This document shows, piece by piece, positions 33,962-44,110 of a stretch of DNA of 64,000 bases. The translations under genes and the position numbers were made by a program. The DNA is taken from positions 14,932,001 through 14,996,000 of the forward strand of contig NC_070616.1 in NCBI RefSeq assembly GCF_027172205.1, written 5' to 3'. The stretch comes from Podarcis raffonei. Taxonomy: Eukaryota > Chordata > Lepidosauria > Squamata > Lacertidae. The notes under the pieces were generated by a model that did not search any database, was not told the DNA's origin, and was given only the letters and a program-made list of their open reading frames with translations. The stretch's first letter is position 1. Each line of letters begins with the position of its first letter.

Positions 33962-34079
33962 ATCATTGCTGACTATTGACCATACTGGCTGGTGAGAGCC
34001 AGAGTCCAGCAATCTCCAGTGGGAGCACCAGGTTCACGTTCCCTGCTGTAGACAGAGATTGTGGAATCCTCAAAAGAGG

Positions 34080-34260
34080 AATCATAAAATTGTAGAAATG
34101 GGAGGCACCACATGGGCCAGCTTGTTTGACCCATGCAGGAATCACAGACAAATGATCCCTAACAGACAGCTATCCAACCTCTGCTTAAAAACCTTCAGTG
34201 GAGGAGAGCCCACCACCTTCTGAGAGAGTCCCTTCCTCTGTCAAACAGCTCTTATTATCA
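34080..34260 (-). repeat. CR1 3'-end fragment, antisense
   Basis: aatcataaaattgtagaaat ggg, tgacccatgcaggaatcaca, ctatccaacctctgcttaaa. Confidence 0.65.
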
Positions 34261-34334
34261 GAAAGGAGCTTGATTTAACAGCATATAAAGAACCCATAAG
34301 GCCAAAGTAGGAGATACTGTTGGGAGGGCAATAA

Positions 34335-34665
34335 TGAATTCTCTCTCTGTGTATACTACTTCCTCATGGTCATCCCACCTCACTCAGAGGATGGAGAGGG
34401 TGGCCCAGGAGGGGGCATTCTCTTTGGTGGCCCCTGAGTTGTGGAACTCCCTGCAGAGCTGTCTGGTACCTTCACTATACAGTTTTGGGCAAATGTCACC
34501 GTTCTGCCCCAGCCTTTGACAGCCAAGATGTGTGTTTCAGGACCCACCCTGCTCTTTCAAATCTAATATACTTCAACTGCTTTTAATCCTAAATTTCATA
34601 TTGTAAGATTCCCTGGGACCTGTTGGTGAAGGGCAGGTAATTAACTTAATCATAATATAATATCA
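34335..34665 (+). repeat. L2-like LINE 3' end
   Basis: Matches 18630-19040 (gggggcattctctttggtgg, gttgtggaactccctgcaga). Confidence 0.6.
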
Positions 34666-34687
34666 TCTCGTAATGTAATGTAATTCA

Positions 34688-34913
34688 CAGTGGTACCTCG
34701 GGTTAAGAACTTAATTCGTTCCGGAGCTCCATTTTTAACCTGAAACTGTTCTTAACCTGAGGTACCACTTTAGCTAATGGGGCCTCCTGCTGCTGCCGCA
34801 CCACCAGAGCACGATTTCTGTTCTCATCCTGAAGCAAAGTTCTTAACCCGAGGTACTATTTCTGGGTTAGCGGAGTCTGTAACCTGAAGCGTATGTAAGC
34901 TGAGGTACCACTG
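34688..34913 (-). mobile_element. Tigger-like MITE, antisense
   Basis: cagtggtacctcgggttaag at the left, gctgaggtaccactg at the right, TA after the right end. Confidence 0.82.
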
Positions 34914-35885
34914 TAATGTGATACAGAAATGTTTTCACTTCCAGTTATTGTAGTTTCCAAAACTCAGGCCCCCAATACGTACAACGTGACTTCCCTGTTT
35001 TGAGAGGAAAGTAGATCAATGATACATATTCCATGACCTAGTAGTTGCAATTTGATATTTCTTGGTTTCCTGTGTCTGTGTTTGCCCAGGAACACTCCCC
35101 TTGCTAATCGTTTTTTGGACAGTGCCTGTAATGGACTCGAACGTTCTTCTGTTACCATAAGTACTGGCGCCTTGTTTTTGCAAAGGAGGAACAGCAAGCT
35201 GATATTTCAAGATGCTGCATTGTGCAATTAACTGGAGGGCGAATACCATCAGGATACCAAGTCTGCTCATTCTTATGCTTTGGAAGGCAGCAAGCCGAGC
35301 ACTTCAGATGCCAGATCCGTGGCTTGTGTGATCATGCGCATGAGCAAGGCATTGGTGTGTCTCTTTTGCTCGTGAGCCTTTGTCATTTCCCCCTTCTTCA
35401 TCCTGTGGCCTCTTTTCCCCCCTTGGAGGTGAAGCAGACAAGCTTAATTACTGGATGCTGTCTCTCTGTGTTGTGCTGCCAGGCTGTGGCTGGCTTTTAA
35501 TTTTGCAAAAGGCGGGCGTGAGGTTTGGTTGTCTCTGGCTCATCCTTGGCTGCTAAGATGCTCATTTAACTCTTGCCTCCTTGACGAGGCTGGCCTGAGG
35601 GGCCTGTCATGTCAGCGCTTTCACGCTGGGCTGGTTCTGAGGGTTGACTGCGTCACTTCCCATTTGACTCTCTGCTTTTCTCCGAGAACTTAATTCCCTT
35701 CACCCTGCAGGTGATGGCTTGAAGTGAAAAGGCGCTGTCATGTAGTGGGGGCTTGGCAGGTGTGTCCCCCGGGACATGTTTATCAGGGGATCTGCCCTGA
35801 TTTCCTGGAATCCAACCCCGGTAATTCATTTTATCCTTTCTCTCCATTTTACCTTTTAAAAACAGAGCTTATATTTAAAGTACAG
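34914..35885. other. Repeat-poor intergenic block
   Basis: Nearly 1 kb without recognised repeats or exons in an otherwise repeat-dense interval. Contains an AP-1/MARE-like TTGACTGCGTCAC near 35643 and an ETS/IRF-like GAAGTGAAAAGG near 35722. Candidate regulatory DNA only. Confidence 0.35.
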
Positions 35886-35889
35886 CTTG

Positions 35890-36115
35890 TATTGCAGCTG
35901 CTACCCAGGATGGCTAGGCTTTGCTTCCATGGTCAGAGGCAGTAATGCTTCTGAATACCACTTCCTGGGAACCACAGGAGGGGAGAGAGCTGCCTTGGGG
36001 CTTGGATCCTGCTTGCTGGTTTCCTACACGTATCTGCTTAGCCACTGTGAGAACACAATGTTGGACTAGGTGGGCCACTGGCTTGATCCAGCAGAGCTCT
36101 TGCATGCTTTATTGA
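35890..36115 (+). repeat. CR1-clade LINE 3' end
   Basis: gctacccaggatggctaggc ... ggcttgatccagcagagctc. Confidence 0.65.
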
Positions 36116-36140
36116 ATTTTTACCCCACTATTTCCACCAA

Positions 36141-36500
36141 GGGACACAGGTGGCACTGTGGCTTAAACCACAGAGCCTAGGACTTGCCAATCAGAAGGTC
36201 GGCGGTTCAAATCCCTGCAACAGGGTGAGCTCCCATTGCTCGGTCCCTGCTCCTGCCAACCTAGCAGTTCGAAAGCACATCAAAGTGCAAGTACCTGTAG
36301 ATAAATAGGTACCGCTCCGGTGGGAAGGTAAACGGCGTTTCCATGCGCTGCTCTGGTTCGCCAGAAGCGGCTTAGTCATGCTGGCCACATGACCCGGAAG
36401 CTGTACGCCGGCTCCCTCTGCCAATAAAGCGAGATGAGCGCCGCAACCCTAGAGTCGGCCATGACTGGATCTAATGGTCAGGGGTCCCTTTACCTTTACC
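36141..36500 (+). repeat. Squamate tRNA-derived SINE, long type
   Basis: Starts gggacacaggtggcactgtg with the tRNA-like head (ggttcaaatcc box B), then the conserved agcagttcgaaagcac and gataaataggtaccgctccg; ends ggtcaggggtccctttacct tta. Flanked by a 12-bp duplication TATTTCCACCAA / TATTTCCTCCAA (36129-36140, 36501-36512). Confidence 0.85.
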
Positions 36501-36512
36501 TATTTCCTCCAA

Positions 36513-37588
36513 GGAGCATGAAGTGCTGTTTTGCACTCAGGTCTCCTTCAAATGCTAAATTCCAGGTGTGTGCAAAATTATGTGTTTGTTTGTTTGTATA
36601 ATATTATTGCTTTCCTCATGCAAGACCTTCTCTTTGCAAAACCTTCCCTTTTAATTTTTGCCAGCAGCGATCCTGGCGCTCTCTCTCTCTCTTTTTGGCC
36701 AAAGGATTTGGGGAAGGGAGAATGAGCACGTTTTAAACGCACATCATCTAATGCGTCTGCATGTCAGAATAGCAGGGAGCAAGTGACCTATTTTACTGCA
36801 GTGTTTGAACTGCAGGCTTCTTCCACCCTCCTGCTTGTCTTCACAGATCCAGCCCTGCGCAGCTGCCTGGGGCTTAGGCATGCAGTCAGTGCTTCTGAGA
36901 ACGAGCAGAGTGTTTCTCATGCCCCTGCAATCAGTCTCCACGCTGGCAGGGTCCGAGTTCTGATGATCTCTAGGCTGCTTTTGAGCCCATCTCGTTTCTT
37001 TTTAAAAGTGGAAATGTTGCCAACTTAAAAATAATAATAATCCTGCTCTTCTATCTTTTAACAGTGATCTGGCACACCAGAATTTAGCAGAAGAGTCTTT
37101 TTTCCATCGCTCATATCTTCACAACTGTCAAAGTGTAGCCTGCTTAGTTTCTGTGTCAGGCGGCTGGTAAAAGGCAGAGTTTCAGGGTAAAAAAACCAAA
37201 AAACCACCACATGGCAATGCTATTTATAGGAAATCTGGGCGCAGGGTAGAGCAGCTAAATTGCTGCCCTTATTTTTTTGCTTTTGGGGATGTCTTGTTCC
37301 AGCTTTGCCCTCTTTCTGTTCTCATTCTTCTAAATCCAGATGGCTTCCCTGAGACTATCTCTAACAAAGAGCGTTAAGCAAATTTCTCCCCACACCCCCA
37401 AATTCAGCCAAGTAATCATGCAAGGAAATAGAGAATGCAAAGTAAAAAATGCAAAGTTAAATGCTGGATAAATCATGGGGATTTTCTGTAATGGCCTATT
37501 TGACACGTCTTAGATTTGGTGAACAATAGATTTATTCTCCCTTATCACACAAAATTGTCATAAAAACCAACATATAGGAACTTCACAG
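36513..37588. other. Repeat-poor intergenic block
   Basis: About 1 kb with no recognised repeat or exon. Searched by eye for the mir-142 hairpin without success. Confidence 0.35.
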
Positions 37589-37589
37589 A

Positions 37590-37805
37590 AAGGTGTAGTG
37601 GTTAAGAGTGTTGGACTAGGGCCTGGGAGAACAGGCTTCAAATCCTCACTCAGCCTTGATGCTCACTGGCCTTGTGAGCCAGTTGCTGCCTCTCAGCCTA
37701 GCCTACCTCACAGGGTTGTTGTGGGGATAAAATGAGGGTGAAAACGATGTACGGCACCTTGAGCTCCAATGGAGAAAAAGCTGGGATATAAATGCAATAA
37801 ATCTA
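37590..37805 (+). repeat. MIR-like CORE-SINE
   Basis: aggtgtagtggttaagagtg, tcacagggttgttgtgggga, tataaatgcaataaat. Confidence 0.75.
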
Positions 37806-37979
37806 TTGAAAAATATAGTTTAAAAATGGGCTTTTTGCCAAGCTTAAACTATGGGATTACAATTCTTTAAGAATATGTAAAAATCAATGTGAGGTAAGGT
37901 AGGTTGTAAAAACTAGGTCATAGTCAGAGTAAACTCATTGAAATGGATAGACCTATTAAGCATGTCCATTAATTTCAAT

Positions 37980-38196
37980 TGAGAAGAGAAGACTCCCTGG
38001 AAAAGACCTTGATGTTGGGAAAGATGGAGGGCACAAGGAGAAGGGGACGAGAGAGGACGAGATGGTTGGACAGTGGTCTCAAAGCTACCAGCATGAGTTT
38101 GACCAAACTGCGGGAGGCAGTGGAAGACAGGAGTGCCTGGCGTGCTCTGGTCCAGGGGGTCATGAAGAGTCGGACACGACTAAACAACAACATCAG
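37980..38196 (+). mobile_element. BovB LINE 3' end
   Basis: Encodes [20 protein letters not shown] and [20 protein letters not shown], the C-terminus of BovB ORF2, then ggacacgactaaacaacaac. Flanked by an 11-bp duplication TTAATTTCAAT (37969-37979, 38197-38207). 5'-truncated. Confidence 0.85.
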
Positions 38197-38207
38197 TTAA
38201 TTTCAAT

Positions 38208-38660
38208 GGTTCCACTCTGTATAGGACTAACATTGGATTGACCCTAGCTTATTCTAAATTGGAGCATTAACAGCACATTTTGGCCCTCTTTTATATTCCT
38301 ACTTAAGTTCATACTTGGTGCTATATGTTGTTGTTGCTAGCATCCACCTGTTTTAAGAGACAATGGAGTGCGCCTCCAGGGGTTGAAGTCAAACTGCGTT
38401 AGCAGCACCAAAGCCTGGGCAGCGTGGATGGAGGTCCTGGACCGCCCAGACAACAAGACCCCGCTCTCGGCCTCACTGATGTGGCCCAAAGGAAAGCTGA
38501 GCAATACGTTTGGCACCAGCTTAGCTGCAGGAGTTGCTGGAAGGAGGTGTACAAGTTGCCATCCAACCATCTCAGGGACTCCACTCCACATTTGTGCAGG
38601 GTTTACTGCTTAATATGAGTTTCCTGTTAAAACAGTCATTGATTGTTAATTTAGCACTAG
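38208..38660. other. Intergenic, not identified
   Basis: 38345-38610 is GC-rich and could be part of an old repeat or pseudogene, but I recognise no family. Confidence 0.35.
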
Positions 38661-38664
38661 AAAA

Positions 38665-38757
38665 AATGCCTCATCTGAAACCCTGGGGAGCTGCTGCCAG
38701 CCAGTGTAGACGGTACTAAGATAGATGGGTCTGACTTGGTATAAGGCCACTTCTTAT
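38665..38757 (+). repeat. tRNA-derived SINE, 3' part
   Basis: gaaaccctggggagctgctg ccagccagtgtagacggtac. Confidence 0.6.
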
Positions 38758-38759
38758 GA

Positions 38760-39770
38760 TCTGCACAAATTAGTGTGTGGTGTCTCTACCTTCTGGGCAC
38801 ACCCGCCATGTGGCCCTCAGAATGTTGATATGGCTGAATTTGGCCCTCAGTCCCAAGAAAAGTAGCCAGCCCTACTCTTGAAGTTAAATTCCTGAGGGAT
38901 GTCTGTGTGTCGCATCACATCTCTAATAGCCTGGAAGATTATGAATGCAGAAAGACTTGGAAGCCTAAATAGTAACAACTGGTTACTTTTTATTATATGT
39001 TATTGTTGTTTTTATTAGATGTTTATTTTCTGTGATTGCATTTTTGTAATTGTAAAAATTGCTTTTTTAAAATAAATACCATTAGAGTTTATACAGGAAA
39101 ATTACAAAGATTATTGTCACCCTTTTCTTTTTGTCCAGACTGAAACATTAATCCAGAGGCAAAAATGAGAGAGAAGAGAAAAAGACAGAAAGACAGACAG
39201 AAAGAGGAAAGGATAAAAAGGAATTAAAAGAGAGAAAGTGAAGAGAGAGAGAGAAAAGGAAAAAGAGAGAGGTTAAGAAGCTTCTTAAAAATTGTTTTTA
39301 ATGCTGTATCTTAAATAGATGTAGCCCTCCCTGGGAACTAGGGTGATGGGCAGGTGATAAAACACAAAAAACACAAACAACAAGGCACCACCCAGCACCT
39401 ATCATTTCATGTGCTAGGAAGACTTTGTTTTGGACTCGCTCACAGACTCACTGTGCTGTTGTTGTTTTTCTCTCCCTTTTTTGTGATCTTTTAATAATGG
39501 ACTGCAAGAGCCAGAGCACCTTGGGGAGAGAATTGGCTGCCCTTAATTTCACCTGGGAAATGTTGGACAGGATGCAGAGCCTGTCATTTCCACCAGATAA
39601 AATTGGGGCGCTCTTGGAACACGCCCCCCTCTGTCCTCACCTTGAGGCTCACAGCTGCTTCCTGACAGCAAGCCGGGCGCTTCAGTGTATCTGCGTGTGC
39701 ATTTACGATGTGCCAGTTTACAGCCAAGATGCACCAGTGGTTTGACTTCTGATGTGAGGGAGGTGGAATC
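38760..39770. other. Intergenic, purine-rich tract and unidentified sequence
   Basis: 39160-39280 is a long AG-rich tract (agagagaa, gacagacagaaag). Otherwise nothing recognised. Confidence 0.45.
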
Positions 39771-39779
39771 TAAAGTTCA

Positions 39780-40242
39780 TAGAGTCTCCCCAAGGGCCAT
39801 CTAGTCCAACCCCCTGCAGTGCAGGAATCACAGCGAAAGAATCCCTGACAGATGGACGCCCAAGCTCTGTTGATAAACCTCCAACGAAGGGGAGGGTGTT
39901 CGTTCAAACAGCTCTCCTCATCAAAAGTTCTTCCTGATGTTTACACGGAATCTCCCTTCTTGCCATTTTAATCCATTTCTCCGGGTCCTACTCACTACAA
40001 CAGCCTTCTCCATCTTCCGTGTGTCAGCCCTAGAGATATTGGAAGATGGCTATCACATCTCCTCTTCTCCAGGCCCAACATACCCAGCTCCCTCAACCGT
40101 TCCTCATAAGGCTTGGTTCTCGGACCCTTGATCATCTTGGTCACCCCTCCTCTGCACATGTTCCCGTTATTAAACTGTGGTGCCCAGAACTGGATGCATG
40201 ACTCCAGGTGGGGATCTGACCAAGGCAGAATAGAGCAGTACT
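39780..40242 (-). repeat. CR1 LINE 3' end, antisense
   Basis: Over 450 bp of antisense CR1: ccatctagtccaaccccctg, caggcccaacatacccagct, gaactggatgcatgactcca. Confidence 0.82.
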
Positions 40243-40256
40243 ATGACTTATCCATA

Positions 40257-40627
40257 GAGGGACGCAGGTGGCGCTGTGGGTAAAACCTCAGTGCCTAGGG
40301 CTTGCCGATCGCATGGTCGGCGGTTCGAATCCCCGCGGTGGGGTGAGCTCTCGTCTTTCGGTCCCAGCTCCTGCCCACCTAGCAGTTCGAAAGCACCCTT
40401 AAGTGCAAGTAGATAAATAGGTACCGCTTTATAGTGGGAAGGTAAACGGCGTTTCTGTGTGCTGCACTGGTGCTGGCTCGCCAGAGCAGCTTCGTCACGC
40501 TGGCCACGTGACCTGGAAGTGTCTCCGGACAGCGCTGGCCCCCGGCCTCTTAAGTGAGATGGGCACACAACCCTAGAGTCGGACACGACTGGCCCGTACA
40601 CGCAGGGGTACCTTTACCTTTACCTTT
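40257..40627 (+). repeat. Squamate tRNA-derived SINE, subfamily B
   Basis: gggacgcaggtggcgctgtg through ggtacctttacctttacctt t. Diagnostic agcgctggcccccggcctct is shared with the copy at 55257 but not with 36141. Flanked by ATGACTTATCCATA. Confidence 0.88.
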
Positions 40628-40641
40628 ATGACTTATCCATA

Positions 40642-40997
40642 AAGGTAAAGGTAAAGGGACCCCTGACCATTAGGTCCAGTCGTGACCAACTCTGGGGTTG
40701 CGGCGCTCATCTCGCTTTACTGGCTGAGGGAGCCGGCGTACAGCTTCCGGGTCATGTGGCCAGCATGACTAAGCCGCTTCTGGCGAACCAGAGCAGCGCA
40801 CGGAAGCGCCGTTTACCTTCCTGCCAGAGCGGTACCTATTTATCTATTTGCACTTTGACGTGCTTTCAAACTGCTGGGTTGGCAGGAGCAGGGACCGAGC
40901 AATGGGAGCTCACCCCGTCGCAGGGATTTGAACCACCGATCTTCTGATTGGCAAGTCCTAGGCTCTGTGGTTTAACCCACAGCGCCACCCGCGTCCC
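40642..40997 (-). repeat. Squamate tRNA-derived SINE, subfamily A, antisense
   Basis: aaggtaaaggtaaagggacc through gcgccacccgcgtccc. Flanked by the same 14-bp ATGACTTATCCATA (40628-40641, 40998-41011). Confidence 0.88.
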
Positions 40998-41011
40998 ATG
41001 ACTTATCCATA

Positions 41012-41815
41012 TCTGCACAAAAAAAGCATGTTTTTAAAAGTCCTCCCAAATTTCTGCAAAAGGCTTTAAGAAGAGTCAGAATACAGACTGCAGGGATGGA
41101 TGGTGAGGCAAAGTTCCATTGCTTAGGATACATCACATTTTAATCTAGCCTGAAACTGGTTGAACTGTCATGGCTTCTGTCCCCAAAAGGATTCTGGGAA
41201 TTTTTCAACAGCATACACCCCCTAAGGCCTGCCTCACAGAATGTTTTTGCGAGTCTGCGATGGCGGGGTGGGTAGGGGGTGGGTGGCGTTCTACAAAGAG
41301 CTCTCTTTGTACTGTGATTGGGACTGCACCCGATGCGTCGTCGAGAGCGGATCTTGGAGATTATGATGGGATGCAGGATAGTCTCTTGGGTATGTCGAAC
41401 AGAGCCTTTACACATCAAAGCTCAGTGCCTCAAATTATGCCTCGAAAGAAGTCGGCGCAGCAGCAGCAGTGGAATAACAGAACGTGCCCCGGGGCATGTG
41501 CAGAGTGCCTACTCTTCCACACTGCAGCTGAGATGAAAGGGAAATGGAGATGTGTGTGGCTTCTAGATATTAATGAATTATGATATGTGAGGGGGGAGGG
41601 GGAGGGGAAAGCGTTACGGTGCTTTCCACTAAAGCTTCAGAGCTGATCAGCAAAGCTGTCTGTCTTGAGAGGAATACCTCCAGGCGCCCTCCACAGCAGC
41701 GTGTGTGTGTATCTGACTGGCTGGAACTGCAACTGCAACTGCTCTACAACACAGACACCCCTTTGTTCTAGCTAGGTGTCATTCCTGCCTTATTTTTTCC
41801 TCTTTGAAGCAGAGG
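41012..41815. other. Intergenic, nothing recognised
   Basis: No supported feature; short CAG run near 41460. Confidence 0.4.
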
Positions 41816-41817
41816 AT

Positions 41818-42400
41818 TGTAGAGTTGGAAGGGACACCAAGGGTCATCTAGTCCAACCCAGTGTTGTTGACACTGACTGGCAGCAACACTCCTGGGCTTC
41901 AGGCGTGGCTCCCTCCCTGGAGATGCCACCAGGGATTGAACCTGGGACCTTCTGCATGCAAAGCATCAGCGCTGCCCCTGGGCTGCAGTCCTTTGAAATT
42001 GAAGCAAGATTCTAGTCCTCAAGGTTCTGAGTAAAGACTGAAAGAGGAATATAGGAAGCTTCTTCATCCCGAGTCAGGCCACTGGTCCATTTAGCTCATT
42101 AATGTCGACAGTGGTTGGCAGCAGCAGCACTCCAGGTTTCAGGAAGGGGATATTCTCAGCTCTCTCTGCAGAGGCCTCTGGGGAATGAACCTGGGAGCTT
42201 TTGCATGCGAAGCAAGGGCTCCGCCACAGAGCTACGTTCAGAACATGGCTCCATCTAGCTCAGTGTTGCCTACACTGACTGGCAGCAGCTCTCCAGGGTT
42301 TCAGGCTCCATACCCGGAGGTGATGCTCTGCGGGATTGAATCTGGGACCTTCTGCACTCACGGCAGGTGCTCTGCCACTCAGCTGCAGCCCTTCCCCAAG
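41818..42400 (-). repeat. CR1 end and three antisense tRNA-derived SINE copies
   Basis: 41818-41855 is an antisense CR1 end (tagagttggaagggacacca). SINE copies follow at about 41855-41975, 42050-42235 and 42243-42395, each with gactggcagcag and a gaacctgggaccttctgca-type box B complement. Confidence 0.7.
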
Positions 42401-42989
42401 CAGAAGTAAAGGCTGGCCCTTCACACTGCCTTTAGCATCCTCAACTCCTTCAGCACCTTTGCTAATGGCAGGGCCGGCCCTGGGAAATGGGGATGTTAGG
42501 TGCTCCAGAGAGAACGCAGAGGGGGGAAGCGGTGGGCGGTGGCAGGAGAGGGGAAGGATGGTGATGGACGAAGAGGAGGAGGAAAAGAAGAGGGGGCCTC
42601 TTGCAAAACTGCTCATCCCAGCAGCCGGGGGTGAGTGGGTGGGTGATAGGCTTCCTGCAAGGGGAAGGGGGGGCGTAAACCTGCCAAGTCTCCAGGAGGA
42701 AGGAGAGGTGGTCCCTTAGGGAGCAGGGCACGGATGCCCATTCCTTGGGCCAGCGCTGCACTGCGGTGTCTGTGCCACCCCACCCCACCCCCAATTCCTA
42801 ACCTCGAATCAATAGGCAGGCAGCACCCACCGCACTCGTCTCCCTCCCCGTCACCGAAGCACCATTTCCATGGAAACAGCCTGAGAGCGCTTTGCTTATT
42901 GGAGGGCTGGCTCCATCGCTGCATCTCCGAGGCCGACAGGAGTCTCTCTCTCTTTCATCCCCCCCAGTCTCTCTCTCAAAAAAATTCCG

Positions 42990-43484
42990 ATTATTACTAT
43001 TATTGCAGATCGGGGAAGGGGAGGGGGCGGCGGCTCCCTCCCCACCCTCAGCCCTTCTTCTGAGCCAGGATCGGGCCCAGCTGCCTCTTTGGAGAGGGGG
43101 GGACCCCCGCCCCCCCATATCCCCGCCTGGTGACAGCAGCGCCCGCCCTAGCCAGCCGGATTCGCTGCCCGCATCTCCTTTTGTATGCGGCGAGGGGCGG
43201 GGAGGCGCCAGCCTCCGCCTCCGCCTCGTCCTTCCTCCTCCCTCCGCCTCCGCCTTCCTCCTATGCTAAGCCAGCGCCAGGCGAGAGCCGCTCGCCAGCA
43301 TCTCCGGCTGGCCAGTCCTCTCTCGCCATCCCTGCAGTGATGCCTCGCCCAGGGATGCCTTTTCAGCTGTGATGCCCCCCAGCAAGCGGCTGGTGGAGCC
43401 CCCTGGTCCAATCCTGGCAGCAGCATCAGACACCCCCGGATTGGTCCCTTGGGTGCTGCCGCTGTCTCCCCGACACCCAAAGGG
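42990..43484 (+). promoter_or_regulatory. TSPOAP1: CpG-rich candidate promoter of TSPOAP1
   Basis: GC- and CpG-rich block with CT-rich tracts, GGCGG boxes and no repeats, continuous with the probable first coding exon. Its position upstream of the coiled-coil exons and downstream of SUPT4H1 fits the TSPOAP1 5' end in the conserved gene order. The transcription start itself cannot be read from sequence. Confidence 0.55.
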
Positions 43485-43679
43485 ATGAAGAGGCGGGAGG
43501 AGCCCTCTGCAGAGAGCCAGCAGGGAGCCATGCCGGGCAGCGGGGGTGCTGGCAGGGGGGAAGGCGTGAGGGCAGCCCTCCAGGAGGAGGAGGAGGACGT
43601 CCCAAGCTGGGGGTCCTCGGAGCAAGCCCCCCCGGAAAGCGCCGCGCTCGGGCACTGCCAGGTGCCCGCATCACCCCAG
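43485..43679 (+). CDS. TSPOAP1: TSPOAP1 probable first coding exon
   Basis: An open frame from 43341 (after a stop at 43338) runs to a strong donor, cccag|gtaaga. First ATG is 43485 ([18 protein letters not shown]); a second at 43530 has the better context (gagccATGc). The peptide is low-complexity and acidic ([12 protein letters not shown]) and does not align clearly with the human N-terminus. The donor phase matches the phase-0 acceptor at 55762. It could instead be 5' UTR or belong to another transcript. Confidence 0.45.
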
Positions 43680-44061
43680 GTAAGATCAGCCGGCATTTGG
43701 GAAGGAGGGTCCAGCGTTGTGATTCTTTTAGGATCCATGGAAGAGCCTCCTCCTTCCAAGGCAGTCTATCTCTATGTTCCTGAAGCCAGTGAGAAACCCG
43801 GGGAGGGTCGCGTTCCGTAAGCACCTGGCTGTCCAGCATTGGAAACAGGTTACTGGGTCTTTGACATGCCCATGGAGTGATAACATCTAGCTGAGTCTTG
43901 GGAATGCACTGGAATAGTTAGATGTGGTGGTAGTTGCTTGCTTAGATTTCCTCCCCCAAGGGTTAGACAAATTCACGGAGGATTTACCTCCTCAGCCCAG
44001 GGCAGTATACCTTCATGCCAGGTGCTGGGAGGCAAAGAGGAAGAAGAGGAGGCTGTTGCAG

Positions 44062-44110
<49 letters not shown>

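Noticed and set aside
36141-36260. tRNA gene at a box A/box B match
   Set aside because: Part of a multi-copy tRNA-derived SINE with a target duplication.
38345-38610. Possible processed pseudogene
   Set aside because: Composition differs from its surroundings, but I could not match any gene or find a poly(A) tail or duplication.
43148-43839. Long minus-strand frames (up to 203 codons) in the TSPOAP1 CpG island
   Set aside because: Low-complexity, GC-driven translations rich in Arg/Gly/Pro with no homology.
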